From NCBI GenBank assembly GCA_029210565.1, contig JARGFQ010000009.1:1-64000 (forward strand): a stretch of 64,000 nucleotides of DNA. Direction: 5' to 3'. The notes below the pieces were generated by a model. The model did no database searches. It was not told the DNA's origin and worked only from the letters and a program-made list of their open reading frames with translations. Numbering within the stretch: position 1 is the stretch's first letter; each line of letters starts with the position of its first letter. This stretch comes from Bacteroidales bacterium. GTDB lineage: Bacteria > Bacteroidota > Bacteroidia > Bacteroidales > VadinHA17. Below are positions 6,807-15,717 of the stretch, piece after piece. The position numbers and the translations under genes were made by a program.

Positions 6807-8912
6807 TCAGCTTATATCACTCCACGAATACTTCTTCCCGAAGAGCCGGCGCAGGTTGACTTTCAACAGATGATTCCCGCTGCCGGCCAGCTCGGGATCA
6901 TCGGCCAGTATCTCCGTAGCACGCGACCGCGCCAGGTTGAGGATCTGACCGTCCCTGCCCAGGTCAGCGATCTTCAGATCAAATGCCATACCGCTCTGCT
7001 GTGTCCCTTCCAGATCACCGGGACCGCGCATGCGGAGATCCGCCTCCGCAATCTCAAAGCCGTCATTGGTGGCTATCATCGTGTTGATGCGCTCCGAAGC
7101 CTCCGTGGAACGCTTGTGAGAGGTCATCAGTATGCAATACGACTGGTCCGCACCACGGCCCACACGGCCACGCAGCTGATGCAGCTGCGACAGCCCGAAC
7201 CGCTCGGCACTCTCAATAACCATGACACTTGCATTGGAAATGTCAACACCCACCTCTATCACCGTCGTGGCTACCATGATTTGCGCCTGGCCTCGGCGGA
7301 ACAGGTTCATAGAGATATCCTTGTCCTTAGAAGTCATCCGGCCATGCACCACGCTGATACAGTATTGAGGAGGAGGGAAGGCCCGTGCCATGCTCTCCAG
7401 GCCGTCCTCAAGATCCTTGTAGTCAAGCGTCTCCGACTCCTTTATCAGTGGATATACCACATATATCTGCCTGCCATCCTCTATCTGCCGGCGCAAGAAC
7501 CCGAACACCTTCTCACGATCGGCATCCGTAAAGCTCATGGTCTTAATGGGCTTGCGACCGGGAGGCATCTCATCAATCACCGAGACATCAAGGTCGCCGT
7601 ACAGTGTCATGGCCAGGGTACGGGGAATGGGCGTCGCTGTCATCACCAGCACATGCGGCGGACATTCGCTCTTCTGCCATAGCTTCGCCCTCTGCGCCAC
7701 ACCGAAACGGTGCTGCTCGTCTATGATCACCAGCCCCAGGTTGCTGTACCTTACATTCTCTTCAATTAGGGCATGTGTGCCTATCAATATGTCAATGCTG
7801 CCGTCCAGTAACCCCTTCTCTATCCTGGCCCTCTCACTCTTTTTGGTCGAGCCGGTGAGAAGTGCCGCCTCCGCATCTATCCCCTCAATAAACCTTCCTA
7901 TTGAATTGAAATGCTGTATGGCCAGCACCTCCGTGGGGGCCATGAGACAGCTCTGATACCCGTTGTCAGCACCTATCAGCATGCTCATGAGCGCTACCAT
8001 GGTCTTTCCGCTCCCTACGTCGCCCTGCAGCAACCTGTTCATCTGATGCCCGCTGCCCAGATCGGCCCTGATCTCACGGATAACCCTCTTCTGCGCCCCG
8101 GTAAGGGCAAAGGGAAGCCTGGTGGCATAAAAGGTATTGAGCCTCTCGCCCACAACGGAAAAGAGAAAACCCCGGGTGTTCTTCGTGCGGCTGTCCTTGT
8201 ACCTCAGCAGGTTAAGCTGTATGTAAAAGAGCTCCTCAAACTTGAGCCTGAAACGCGCATTCTCAATGTCACTGTTGGAGTCGGGAAAATGAATACGGAA
8301 CAGTGCGTCGGCAAGACTCATCAGCTTCATCGAACCTGTGATGCTTACCGGTAAAGTCTCCGCCAGCCGGAGGGTAGGCTGCGAAAAAACGGTGGCTAAC
8401 AATTTTGATACACCCTTCGAATTGAGGAAGTGATCCTTCATCTTTTCCGTCGTGCTGTACTGAGCCTCGAGTGCTGATGAAACCCTCGCGGCTTTCTTCT
8501 CCACCTCCTCAATCTCGGGGTGAACAATGTTGAAGGCTCCGCTGAAGAGGGTGGGCCTTCCAAAGATAATATACTCCCTGTCAGTCTTATAGGTGTTTAA
8601 AACCCACTTGTGACCCTTAAACCATACCAGCCTGACCATCCCGGTGCTATCATAGAAGTCAGCCGTCAGCCGCTTTCCCTTGCCACCACCCTCGGCAGAG
8701 AAGCGCCGTATCTTTCCCCTGAGCTGTACATGCTGCATGTCGGTGTCAAGCTCGCTCACAGTGTAAAAGCGGGTCTTGTCAACATACTTGTAAGGAAAAT
8801 AGTATATGAGATCCCTGAAAGTGCTGATGCCTGCTTCGGATTCAAGCAGCTCAGCCCGCTTCGGACCAACCCCTGGAAGGAATTTTATCTCATTGTCAAG
8901 CAGTTCGGACAT
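6807..8912 (-). CDS. recG: ATP-dependent DNA helicase RecG
   Basis: This 701-residue superfamily 2 helicase remodels stalled replication forks and Holliday junctions. The N-terminal wedge region begins with the helix-hairpin-helix-like FLPGVGPKRAELLE. The Walker A motif GDVGSGKT is at residues 297-304, motif II reads DEQH, motif III is TATPIPRT, and motif VI (QLRGRVGRG) is present near residue 590. Length matches full RecG (about 690-710). It is divergent from the downstream methyltransferase gene and may be co-transcribed with the rseC-rnf operon 190 bases further on. Confidence 0.97.
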   Translation of the reverse strand: MSELLDNEIKFLPGVGPKRAELLESEAGISTFRDLIYYFPYKYVDKTRFYTVSELDTDMQHVQLRGKIRRFSAEGGGKGKRLTADFYDSTGMVRLVWFKGHKWVLNTYKTDREYIIFGRPTLFSGAFNIVHPEIEEVEKKAARVSSALEAQYSTTEKMKDHFLNSKGVSKLLATVFSQPTLRLAETLPVSITGSMKLMSLADALFRIHFPDSNSDIENARFRLKFEELFYIQLNLLRYKDSRTKNTRGFLFSVVGERLNTFYATRLPFALTGAQKRVIREIRADLGSGHQMNRLLQGDVGSGKTMVALMSMLIGADNGYQSCLMAPTEVLAIQHFNSIGRFIEGIDAEAALLTGSTKKSERARIEKGLLDGSIDILIGTHALIEENVRYSNLGLVIIDEQHRFGVAQRAKLWQKSECPPHVLVMTATPIPRTLAMTLYGDLDVSVIDEMPPGRKPIKTMSFTDADREKVFGFLRRQIEDGRQIYVVYPLIKESETLDYKDLEDGLESMARAFPPPQYCISVVHGRMTSKDKDISMNLFRRGQAQIMVATTVIEVGVDISNASVMVIESAERFGLSQLHQLRGRVGRGADQSYCILMTSHKRSTEASERINTMIATNDGFEIAEADLRMRGPGDLEGTQQSGMAFDLKIADLGRDGQILNLARSRATEILADDPELAGSGNHLLKVNLRRLFGKKYSWSDIS

Positions 8913-8985
8913 CAGGCAAAGAGAAAATGATACTCACCGAAAATAGTTAAATTTGGGCTGCCATCAAATTTTACTGTCTGACGAA

Positions 8986-9987
8986 ATGAACCTATACCCG
9001 GCAGCTGCAACTGTAAGGCACCTTCTCACCTCACGAAGCACCGCCGGATACGGAGTACACAGTCCGTTCATCTATGACTTCCTGACAACGGTTGTCAGGG
9101 GCAAAACAGAGCCCCGCCTCCTTGAGGAGGTCGAAAGCCTCAGAAGAGAGATGCTCGCCAGCAGAAAAAGGGTCAGGGTCACTGACCTGGGGAGAGGATC
9201 AGTCGTGAGCCGCGGGGCGGAGAGAAAGATATCAGCTATTGCTGCGGCAGCATCGCTGTCACCCGGGCAGGCAGCACTGCTGGCTCGAGTAGCCCGGGGG
9301 GCGGTAAGCAGAATAGAGGACTCACAACAGAAGAGACGCCACAAAAGAAGTGCTGATGGGGATGCAGGTCCCGGCAGTTACGATAGTATAACGAAGAGAT
9401 GGGTATCAGATCAGGAGGTGCCTGTGGCAGGTTCCTCCCTTACCGAAACTGGGCAGAATTTCCTGAATCAGGGGAACAACACGACAAAGGGCCGGGCAAA
9501 TGACCGGTCAAAACCGGATAAAAGAAAGATAATTCTCGAACTGGGTACATCACTCGGGATAAGCACACTCGCTCTTGCACTGGCACTGCCTGAACATAAG
9601 ATAGTCACCGTTGAAGGATGCCCCTCCCTGGCCGCGATAGCACGGGAAAACCTGCAGAGACACGGCGCAGGGAATGTCGAGGTTGTCAATGCGGAGTTCA
9701 GTGCCGCACTGAGTATGCTCAGACAGGAGGATGTCAGGGTCTCATTTGCCTTCATCGACGGCAACCACAGAGGTAGCGCCCTGGTTCAGTACCTGTCTGA
9801 TATTGAGAAGATGGGTGAGGAGATGATCATCGTGGCGCACGATATCCACCTCAGCCGTGATATGTACATCGCATGGCGCTCTTACCTTGCTGACGGCAAG
9901 ACTCCCGCTGCCATGGAGACCTTCCGCTTCGGCATCCTGTTCCGGCTTAAAAGCATCACCCCCGGCTGCTACCGTATACGGTGTTAA
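8986..9987 (+). CDS. Class I SAM-dependent methyltransferase with internal insertion
   Basis: The 333-residue product opens with SRSTAGYGVHSPFIYDF and a VTDLGRGS segment, then the SAM motif I (IILELGTSLGIST) and the acidic FAFIDGNHRG. This order is that of a Bacteroidota Methyltransf_24-like (O-methyltransferase-like) family of unknown substrate. Between LARVAR and IILELG lies an extra segment of roughly 70 residues, rich in S, K, R, D, N, G and Q, that relatives as I know them lack. I start at the ATG at 8986; an upstream TTG at 8953 gives an unconvincing extension. Divergent from recG. Confidence 0.78.
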   Translation: MNLYPAAATVRHLLTSRSTAGYGVHSPFIYDFLTTVVRGKTEPRLLEEVESLRREMLASRKRVRVTDLGRGSVVSRGAERKISAIAAAASLSPGQAALLARVARGAVSRIEDSQQKRRHKRSADGDAGPGSYDSITKRWVSDQEVPVAGSSLTETGQNFLNQGNNTTKGRANDRSKPDKRKIILELGTSLGISTLALALALPEHKIVTVEGCPSLAAIARENLQRHGAGNVEVVNAEFSAALSMLRQEDVRVSFAFIDGNHRGSALVQYLSDIEKMGEEMIIVAHDIHLSRDMYIAWRSYLADGKTPAAMETFRFGILFRLKSITPGCYRIRC

Positions 9988-10058
9988 CAAAAAATAACAG
10001 GATCATAACATTATTATAGAGTAATTTCCACTAATTTCGGAACTTCAATAAAAATGGC

Positions 10059-10766
10059 ATGGACAAGGTAATTGAGATACATGAAATTGTAAAGAACTAC
10101 CAGGTGGGTTCAGTGATTGTCAGGGCCCTCCGTTCGGTATCACTGGAAATCAAAAGGAATGAATACGTGGCTATCATGGGCCCCTCAGGATCGGGCAAAT
10201 CAACCCTCATGAATATCCTCGGATGCCTCGATACTCCGACTAAAGGACAATATAGCCTTAACGGTACCGACGTCAGTAAGATGGAGGATGACCGACTGGC
10301 GGAAATCCGAAACAAGGAGATTGGCTTCGTCTTTCAGACCTTCAACCTGCTCCCCAGGTACACTGCCCTGGAGAATGTGACCCTCCCCCTTATCTATGCA
10401 GGCATTCCGCGCCATGAACGGGAGGAACATGCAAAAAAAACACTGGACCTCGTAGGACTGGCAGACAGGATGACGCATAAGCCAAATGAACTCTCCGGAG
10501 GACAGCGCCAGAGAGTAGCCATCGCCAGGGCAATGGTCAATGACCCCTCCATAATCCTGGCTGATGAGCCTACGGGTAACCTCGACAGCAAAACTTCTTT
10601 TGATATTATGGGCCTTCTCGACAAGATTCACGATGACGGAAACACTGTCATTGTGGTGACCCATGAAGAGGATATCGCAAGACACGCACACCGTATCATT
10701 AAACTGATGGACGGTGAGGTCTCAGCAGATTATAGCAACGAGAACCGCATCGAGGTAAGAAAATAA
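10059..10766 (+). CDS. ABC transporter ATP-binding protein (LolD/MacB type)
   Basis: This 235-residue ATPase has Walker A GPSGSGKS near residue 41, the Q-loop in [10 protein letters not shown], the signature [14 protein letters not shown], Walker [10 protein letters not shown] followed by NLDSKT, and the switch histidine in VVTHEED. The sequence belongs to the LolD/MacB/FtsE-like subfamily that powers lipoprotein release or mechanotransmission-type transporters. No permease is encoded next to it, so the partner must be elsewhere and the substrate is unknown. It is followed 22 bases later by the cobalamin adenosyltransferase gene, apparently in one transcription unit. Confidence 0.93.
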   Translation: MDKVIEIHEIVKNYQVGSVIVRALRSVSLEIKRNEYVAIMGPSGSGKSTLMNILGCLDTPTKGQYSLNGTDVSKMEDDRLAEIRNKEIGFVFQTFNLLPRYTALENVTLPLIYAGIPRHEREEHAKKTLDLVGLADRMTHKPNELSGGQRQRVAIARAMVNDPSIILADEPTGNLDSKTSFDIMGLLDKIHDDGNTVIVVTHEEDIARHAHRIIKLMDGEVSADYSNENRIEVRK

Positions 10767-10788
10767 TAGATGCTCTTCATTACCTGCA

Positions 10789-11340
10789 ATGAAGATTTAT
10801 ACCAAAACCGGCGACAGGGGAGAGACATCCGTCATAGGCGGCATGAGACTCCCCAAACATCATCCCCGTATTGAGGCTTACGGCTCAGTGGATGAGCTCA
10901 TCGCATGGATAGGTGTGCTGCGTTCCTCAGATCAGGAGTGCCTTCCTGTCTCGGAACTTGTAACCATACAGTCCGTCCTGATGTCGTGCTGCGCCGTTAT
11001 AGCCACACACCCGTCCGCAAAGGTGCCCGAAGATATATCCATTGATGATACCTCGGCACTCGAAAAGTCCATCGACTTCTTGGAATCCGGATTACCACCG
11101 CTGAACTCCTTTATCCTTCCCGGTGGAAACCCTCTGTCTGCAAACTGTAATGTGGCACGCTGCGTCTGCAGGCGTGCCGAACGGGCAATACTTCGCCTCG
11201 ATGAGGAGGAAAAAGTTGACCCCGATGTGATCAAGTATATTAACCGCCTATCCGATTACCTCTTCGTGCTCTCAAGGTGCCTTAGTTATAAGCTTGGCAG
11301 CGAGGAAGTTAAATGGCTCCCGCAAAAAGTCGATAAATAA
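10789..11340 (+). CDS. Cob(I)yrinic acid a,c-diamide adenosyltransferase (PduO type)
   Basis: The 183-residue protein is a PduO-type ATP:cob(I)alamin adenosyltransferase, which makes adenosylcobalamin from cob(I)alamin and ATP. The N-terminal ATP-binding motif KIYTKTGDRGETS is complete. The helical-bundle motifs GSVDELIAWIG, CNVARCVCRRAER and YINRLSDYLFVLSR are all present. Length is typical. It follows the ABC ATPase by 22 bases; I see no cobalamin riboswitch upstream. MMAB is the human counterpart. Confidence 0.93.
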   Translation: MKIYTKTGDRGETSVIGGMRLPKHHPRIEAYGSVDELIAWIGVLRSSDQECLPVSELVTIQSVLMSCCAVIATHPSAKVPEDISIDDTSALEKSIDFLESGLPPLNSFILPGGNPLSANCNVARCVCRRAERAILRLDEEEKVDPDVIKYINRLSDYLFVLSRCLSYKLGSEEVKWLPQKVDK

Positions 11341-11384
11341 TCATTAAAAAAATCGGCATTCTCTTTTTTTATTCTAAATAATTT

Positions 11385-11392
11385 TATATTTG
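11385..11392 (+). promoter_or_regulatory. Bacteroidota -7 promoter element (TATATTTG)
   Basis: TATATTTG matches TAnnTTTG and lies 38 bases before the DUF2795 gene start. No clear -33 TTG is visible. Confidence 0.55.
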
Positions 11393-11430
11393 CGGACTTT
11401 AAGAAGGGTAATTAAATAACTGCCTATATA

Positions 11431-11652
11431 ATGTATTGGACACTTGAATTAGCATCAAAACTTGAAGATGCACCATGGCCAGCAACAAAGGATGAGCTCA
11501 TCGATTATGCCATACGCTCAGGTGCCCCTATGGAAGTCATAGAGAACCTGCAGGAGATAGAGGATGAAGGAGATATTTATGAAAGTATAGAAGATATCTG
11601 GCCTGACTATCCCTCCAAAGACGACTTTTTCTTCAACGAAGACGAATATTAG
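11431..11652 (+). CDS. DUF2795 domain protein
   Basis: This acidic 73-residue protein (MYWTLELASKLEDAPWPATKDEL) is a DUF2795-family member. The family is short, widespread in Bacteroidota, and built around one helical domain (ATKDELIDYAIRSGAPMEVIENLQ). The C terminus is strongly acidic (DDFFFNEDEY). Its function is unknown. It has its own predicted promoter (11385-11392), so it need not depend on the gene before it. It converges with the OstA-like gene. Confidence 0.88.
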   Translation: MYWTLELASKLEDAPWPATKDELIDYAIRSGAPMEVIENLQEIEDEGDIYESIEDIWPDYPSKDDFFFNEDEY

Positions 11653-11699
11653 CAGATTCCGTCAGATCACTACTATCCCCTGCTGAACTAAAGCCTTTT

Positions 11700-11892
11700 C
11701 CGTACTTAAATGGGGTGTGGACTAAAAGTTCCTGCCTGCTACTGCCATCAGGTTCCTACCTGCGCTTGACTTCAGGTTGCTGGAGGCTCCTTGCATCACG
11801 TTGCTCCCTGCTCTTACCCACGGGCTTCTGCAGGCCACTCTCATCAGGCTCCTCCCTGCTCTTGGCGTCAGGTTGCCGGAGGCTACTGCCAT
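11700..11892 (-). repeat. 24-base degenerate tandem repeat, tail of OstA-like gene and beyond
   Basis: Read on the minus strand, the codons give 8-residue units PDGSSLRQ, PDAKSREE, PDESGLQK, PVGKSREQ, RDARSLQQ, PEVKRR-stop-E, PDGSSRQE. The periodicity continues for at least one unit after the TAG stop (11756-11758). Confidence 0.7.
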
Positions 11893-13537
11893 CAGGTGGT
11901 GGTAGGCTACTGTCATCAAGTTCCGGTCGCACAATATAATCTTCAACCTCTGCATCGGGTCTGACGGGATACTCTTCTCTTGAGGGCCGCAGCTCAGGGT
12001 GCCACCTGAACCCGTCAAGCCGCATCTCAGCATCAGGTCGCTTCAGCGGGGGATCAAGAGTACCGTCAGGACTCTGATTCTGGTAGATCTCAGCGATCTT
12101 CCCATCCTCGATGAAGATCTCAATGGTGGCGCTCCGGGCCCTGTTGACTCCCACAAGCTCGTTGCCGTCAACAACGTAATAGATAGCCTCGCCGTTACCT
12201 GTTACTTTTATCTGGTGAAGCTTGTTGTCAATAAAATACCCTGAAAGATTCTTCCCGCTTATCTGGTCATACCGCGTGGAATCCACCTCGCTGACGACAA
12301 AAGCCTTGTTGTAAAGCTCCATATGATCAGCCTTGCTATCTTTAGTGAAGAGAGAAATGGAGTCGGCAGTCAGCTGGTTCTCCCGTGACCATACTATGGG
12401 ATCGTGGTAAAGCCTTATCACTGAATCCATGAAGGAATAGGAGAGGGAATCACACCGCCCCTGCATCTCACGACTGAACATCGTGCAACCAAAATAAGCC
12501 TTCAGAAGACGGTGACTGACACCTACGGTGTCAGTCTGGGGTATGGCTCTGAGGGTATCGGACCGCAGTGTGAGGGTGTCATCATCGGCAAAGAGCCTGA
12601 ACCATGGTGACCCGGTAAGCAGAAACCGCTCGGGCCTCTTGACGTACCAGGCATAACCGCCGCCTGCCATGATATTGTCGGTGGTGTCTTCAATGACAAC
12701 ATTTCCGAAACCTTCTCCTTCTCCCGAACGCTCATCATACCATAGAGTGTCACCGGTAATGCGCTGCTCACGGTTGTCAAGAACCGCATTGATCATAAGC
12801 TTCGAGACATCGTTGCGGGTGTCACTCCACCCTTTCTCACAGTAGAGATATATACTGTCTCCTGACACCTCCGTAGGTCCCGCAAACCAAGCGATCTCGT
12901 TGTGAGTGTCATAACGCATCGTATCAGCATTCATCACATAATCCGGGTTGACTATCCTGACACTGTCACGGAAATGCAGCATCTTGCGGTTAGAATAATA
13001 AATGCCTACCCTGCTGGTCAGCGTGTTGTCTCCGTTAAGAATGCGACCTCCGTCATCATATACTGCTACCTGGGTGTTGACATCATAGTCTATCTCCCTG
13101 GTAAACAGCCTCATCTCCTTGTCTGCCAGCTCCACGCTGTCAGTCATGACAGCCTTGCCTGTATCACCGTTATAAGAGAGATACTGACCCCAGATATGAA
13201 TTGTGTCTCCCTGCCATATGTGGATGTTGCTGAATGCAAAAACCTGGTTAGTCTCATCATAGTACCAGGCACTGTCACATATCATATACAGATCATTGTG
13301 CTTAAGCCTTACGCTGCCGTTCAACTTGTTTCTCGAACGGTCAGCCAGACGGTCATATTCCATCTCGTCGGAATGGAGGATCTCAACCTTACGCTTGACC
13401 GGGGTATCCTGTGAAAAAACCTCCCGCGGAACCAAAAAGGCCAGAAGTGGCATCAGCAAACAGGCGGTTAAGCGTAAACTGAGCCTGGGGATCCTTATCC
13501 TGGCTATTCGAACCATCCGGAATAGTGAAACCTGCAA
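11756..13537 (-). CDS. OstA-like (LptA/LptD N-domain family) protein with repetitive tail
   Basis: The 593-residue exported protein has a signal peptide-like start (hydrophobic to about residue 42). A long beta-rich region follows, with repeated turns such as NKLNGSVRLKHNDLYMICDSAWYY and short GDT.. strands, matching the OstA-like domain of LptA and the LptD plug. A role in moving lipopolysaccharide or outer-membrane assembly is inferred. The last 55 residues are low-complexity 8-residue repeats (PDAKSREE, PDESGLQK, PVGKSREQ). It overlaps the SurA-like gene by 34 bases, so the two are translationally linked. Confidence 0.82.
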   Translation of the reverse strand: MQVSLFRMVRIARIRIPRLSLRLTACLLMPLLAFLVPREVFSQDTPVKRKVEILHSDEMEYDRLADRSRNKLNGSVRLKHNDLYMICDSAWYYDETNQVFAFSNIHIWQGDTIHIWGQYLSYNGDTGKAVMTDSVELADKEMRLFTREIDYDVNTQVAVYDDGGRILNGDNTLTSRVGIYYSNRKMLHFRDSVRIVNPDYVMNADTMRYDTHNEIAWFAGPTEVSGDSIYLYCEKGWSDTRNDVSKLMINAVLDNREQRITGDTLWYDERSGEGEGFGNVVIEDTTDNIMAGGGYAWYVKRPERFLLTGSPWFRLFADDDTLTLRSDTLRAIPQTDTVGVSHRLLKAYFGCTMFSREMQGRCDSLSYSFMDSVIRLYHDPIVWSRENQLTADSISLFTKDSKADHMELYNKAFVVSEVDSTRYDQISGKNLSGYFIDNKLHQIKVTGNGEAIYYVVDGNELVGVNRARSATIEIFIEDGKIAEIYQNQSPDGTLDPPLKRPDAEMRLDGFRWHPELRPSREEYPVRPDAEVEDYIVRPELDDSSLPPPDGSSLRQPDAKSREEPDESGLQKPVGKSREQRDARSLQQPEVKRR

Positions 13538-14853
13538 TCCCTGAACTCATCACTGATACGGATGTAGGTCCTCCTGATCTTTTCTGCGATCCACTCATTG
13601 TAGATCTTACCCTGCTTGTCATTGAGGGCGGCATCGGAAAGAGAATTGTAATCGTCCTTCATGTTGACCCTGTGCGGGGCGATCTCATCATCCAGCTTCA
13701 CGATACAATATATGTAGTTCCCCCTTGGATCGGTGGTGCGGAAGGGCTCGGAGATCTCACCCAGCTTCATGTCTCTGACCACCAGGTTGATCTCACGGGG
13801 CAGCTCGTCAAGTGTCAGCCAGTTGACACGCTCTGAAGGATTCTCACTGACCATCTTGCCTCCGTTGGCACGGGTGGCCTTGTCTGCTGAGTATCTCATG
13901 GCCGCTCTTTCAAAGGTAACACTGTCTGAACGTATGATGCCGGCAATGGTGTCAAGCTTCAGTATTGCCCATTCTGTCTGCTCAACGGAAAGCTTGGGCT
14001 TCATGAGTATATGCCTCGAGTTGACCATGTCTCCCTTTCTCTCAATAAGCTGTATGATGTGAAAACCGAACTCCGTCTCCACAATCTTGGAGACAACATC
14101 CTGCTTCAGACTCCAGGCCGCCTCAGCATAAGGCTTTGCAAGCTCGCCCCGCATCATGAATCCCAGCTCACCGCCCTTGGGCGCCGTTCCCGGGTCTTCT
14201 GAATAGAGTACCGCAAGGGTGCTGAAACTCTCGCCTTTGATAATGCGGCTCCGCAGTTCAAGAAGCCTCTGACGTACTTCAGCCTTGCTCGATTCCATGT
14301 CGGGAGGCTCAACGGTTATTATGCTCATTTGCACCTTCCTGGGAACAAGTGGCAGAGAATCTTTTGGAATAGTGTTGTAATACTTCCTTATCTCCTCCGG
14401 GGTGACAGTGATATCCTGCGCTATCGTCACCTGCGTCTCCTGCACAATATACTGGTTGGTAAGCATCTCACGGAGATCCTTCCTGATCTCTGCCATACTC
14501 TTGTTGAAGTAGGTCTCCAGCGCCTGCTCCGAACCTGCACGCCTGATATAATCGGTCAGCCTGCTGTTCAGGTCAGACTCAACATTCTCGGGCGATACCT
14601 CTATCGAGTCTATCCTTGCCTGATCAAGAAAAAGCTTCTGTATCAACTGATCCTCAAAGACCCTGCACCTCAGTTCATTAACAGGAGTGGGGTCCCTCTC
14701 AGCCTTGAGCTGCACAACCTGACCCTCAATCTCAGAAAGGTAAACTACCTCATTTCCTACCACTGCGGCTATTGATTCAACTATCTGCTGACCGGCAGCT
14801 GCATACCCTGCAATCAACAGAAGCATACCCGTAATAACTCTCCTTTTTCTCAT
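13504..14853 (-). CDS. SurA-like periplasmic peptidylprolyl isomerase / chaperone
   Basis: This 449-residue protein has a cleavable signal peptide (MRKRRVITGMLLLIAGYAAA), a SurA N-terminal chaperone domain (residues about 25-165) and two parvulin (PpiC) domains. The first shows EDPGTAPKGGELGFM and TEFGFHIIQLIERK near residues 175-270. The second is more divergent, spanning residues about 275-390. Family members fold and escort outer-membrane proteins. It lies between a second SurA-like lipoprotein and the OstA-like gene, which fits an outer-membrane biogenesis operon. Confidence 0.92.
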   Translation of the reverse strand: MRKRRVITGMLLLIAGYAAAGQQIVESIAAVVGNEVVYLSEIEGQVVQLKAERDPTPVNELRCRVFEDQLIQKLFLDQARIDSIEVSPENVESDLNSRLTDYIRRAGSEQALETYFNKSMAEIRKDLREMLTNQYIVQETQVTIAQDITVTPEEIRKYYNTIPKDSLPLVPRKVQMSIITVEPPDMESSKAEVRQRLLELRSRIIKGESFSTLAVLYSEDPGTAPKGGELGFMMRGELAKPYAEAAWSLKQDVVSKIVETEFGFHIIQLIERKGDMVNSRHILMKPKLSVEQTEWAILKLDTIAGIIRSDSVTFERAAMRYSADKATRANGGKMVSENPSERVNWLTLDELPREINLVVRDMKLGEISEPFRTTDPRGNYIYCIVKLDDEIAPHRVNMKDDYNSLSDAALNDKQGKIYNEWIAEKIRRTYIRISDEFRDCRFHYSGWFE

Positions 14854-14865
14854 TCTCTCTCTCTT

Positions 14866-15717
14866 CTAATAGACCTTCAGAGTATTGCTCCTGACTGCCT
14901 CGTTGTATATACCGTCTTCAAGTTTTTGCAGGAAGTCGTTCCTGCGGTTATTGATAATTATGGTTTTAACCTGCCCCCTGATGTATTCAAACGGGGCTAC
15001 GGTGTTCCTGGCTTTGAAATCCCTTATCGCAATGAAGTAGACAAACTTGTCATCCCTGAGCTCCACCTCCCTGTTGCGCGCCAGCCACTGATCCTGGTTG
15101 TCTGACTCAAAAGGTACCTCCATGAGCAACTGGTTGAAGGGAATCCATTCCTCATCATAATCCTCGAAGCGAAGCGCATACTGGTAACATAACTCCTCCA
15201 GCTCCTTAACGTCATCAGGATCCGATGACCTGTAAAGCCGCCTGATCCTGTCCAGGTCGGGGGTCGTGACCGGAAGCTTGATGAAGAGTGCCTTCACAAT
15301 ATTGACGGTAAGCGTAAAGGTGCTCAGGTTGCCAATATAGTGGTTCTGCAACTCTTCATCGGTGACTGTGGTATCCATGTTGCGGATGAGCATCTGCTGC
15401 TGATACTGATAGATGAGCAGGTTATTGCGCATCTCGTTGAGCTGCCTGTTTACTTCGTCCTTGTATTCCGGCGTCAGGTTCTCTTCCGCCCTGATGGCCA
15501 TGAGCTCCTTGCGCGCCCAGCGCCGTATGTAGCTCTGTACCGCAGAGATGCTGTCAGCCGAACTCATTCCCTGAATGACCAGGCCGGAGGGTATCTCATC
15601 AAGATAAAGCACCCTCTCTCCGGCACGGGCAACGACTGCACGCTCAGGCTCCTGTCCGGTGTTGCTGCAGGCAACAGTAATAATAATAAGTGACGCTGTG
15701 ACTATCTTCCGTATCAT
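14866..15717 (-). CDS. SurA N-like lipoprotein (peptidylprolyl isomerase-related)
   Basis: The 283-residue protein has a lipoprotein signal with lipobox TVACS (Cys at residue 17). Residues 30-130 form a helical region like the SurA/PrsA chaperone domain (VVARAGERVLYLDEIP, then helices to NHYIGN). The rest has only weak resemblance to a parvulin domain. It is probably an outer-membrane-tethered folding factor. It begins at the guaB stop and ends 12 bases before the SurA gene, so all three are likely co-transcribed. Confidence 0.75.
   Translation of the reverse strand: MIRKIVTASLIIITVACSNTGQEPERAVVARAGERVLYLDEIPSGLVIQGMSSADSISAVQSYIRRWARKELMAIRAEENLTPEYKDEVNRQLNEMRNNLLIYQYQQQMLIRNMDTTVTDEELQNHYIGNLSTFTLTVNIVKALFIKLPVTTPDLDRIRRLYRSSDPDDVKELEELCYQYALRFEDYDEEWIPFNQLLMEVPFESDNQDQWLARNREVELRDDKFVYFIAIRDFKARNTVAPFEYIRGQVKTIIINNRRNDFLQKLEDGIYNEAVRSNTLKVY

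Noticed and set aside
6708..7682. Long plus-strand frame of 324 residues
   Set aside because: It is antisense to recG, rich in His, Arg and Leu, without family resemblance.
9988..10788. Cobalamin riboswitch for the adenosyltransferase
   Set aside because: No B12-box-like sequence was seen in the gap before the ABC ATPase or before the adenosyltransferase.
11715..11939. Plus-strand serine/leucine-rich frame
   Set aside because: It is the antisense shadow of the repeat tail of the OstA-like gene.
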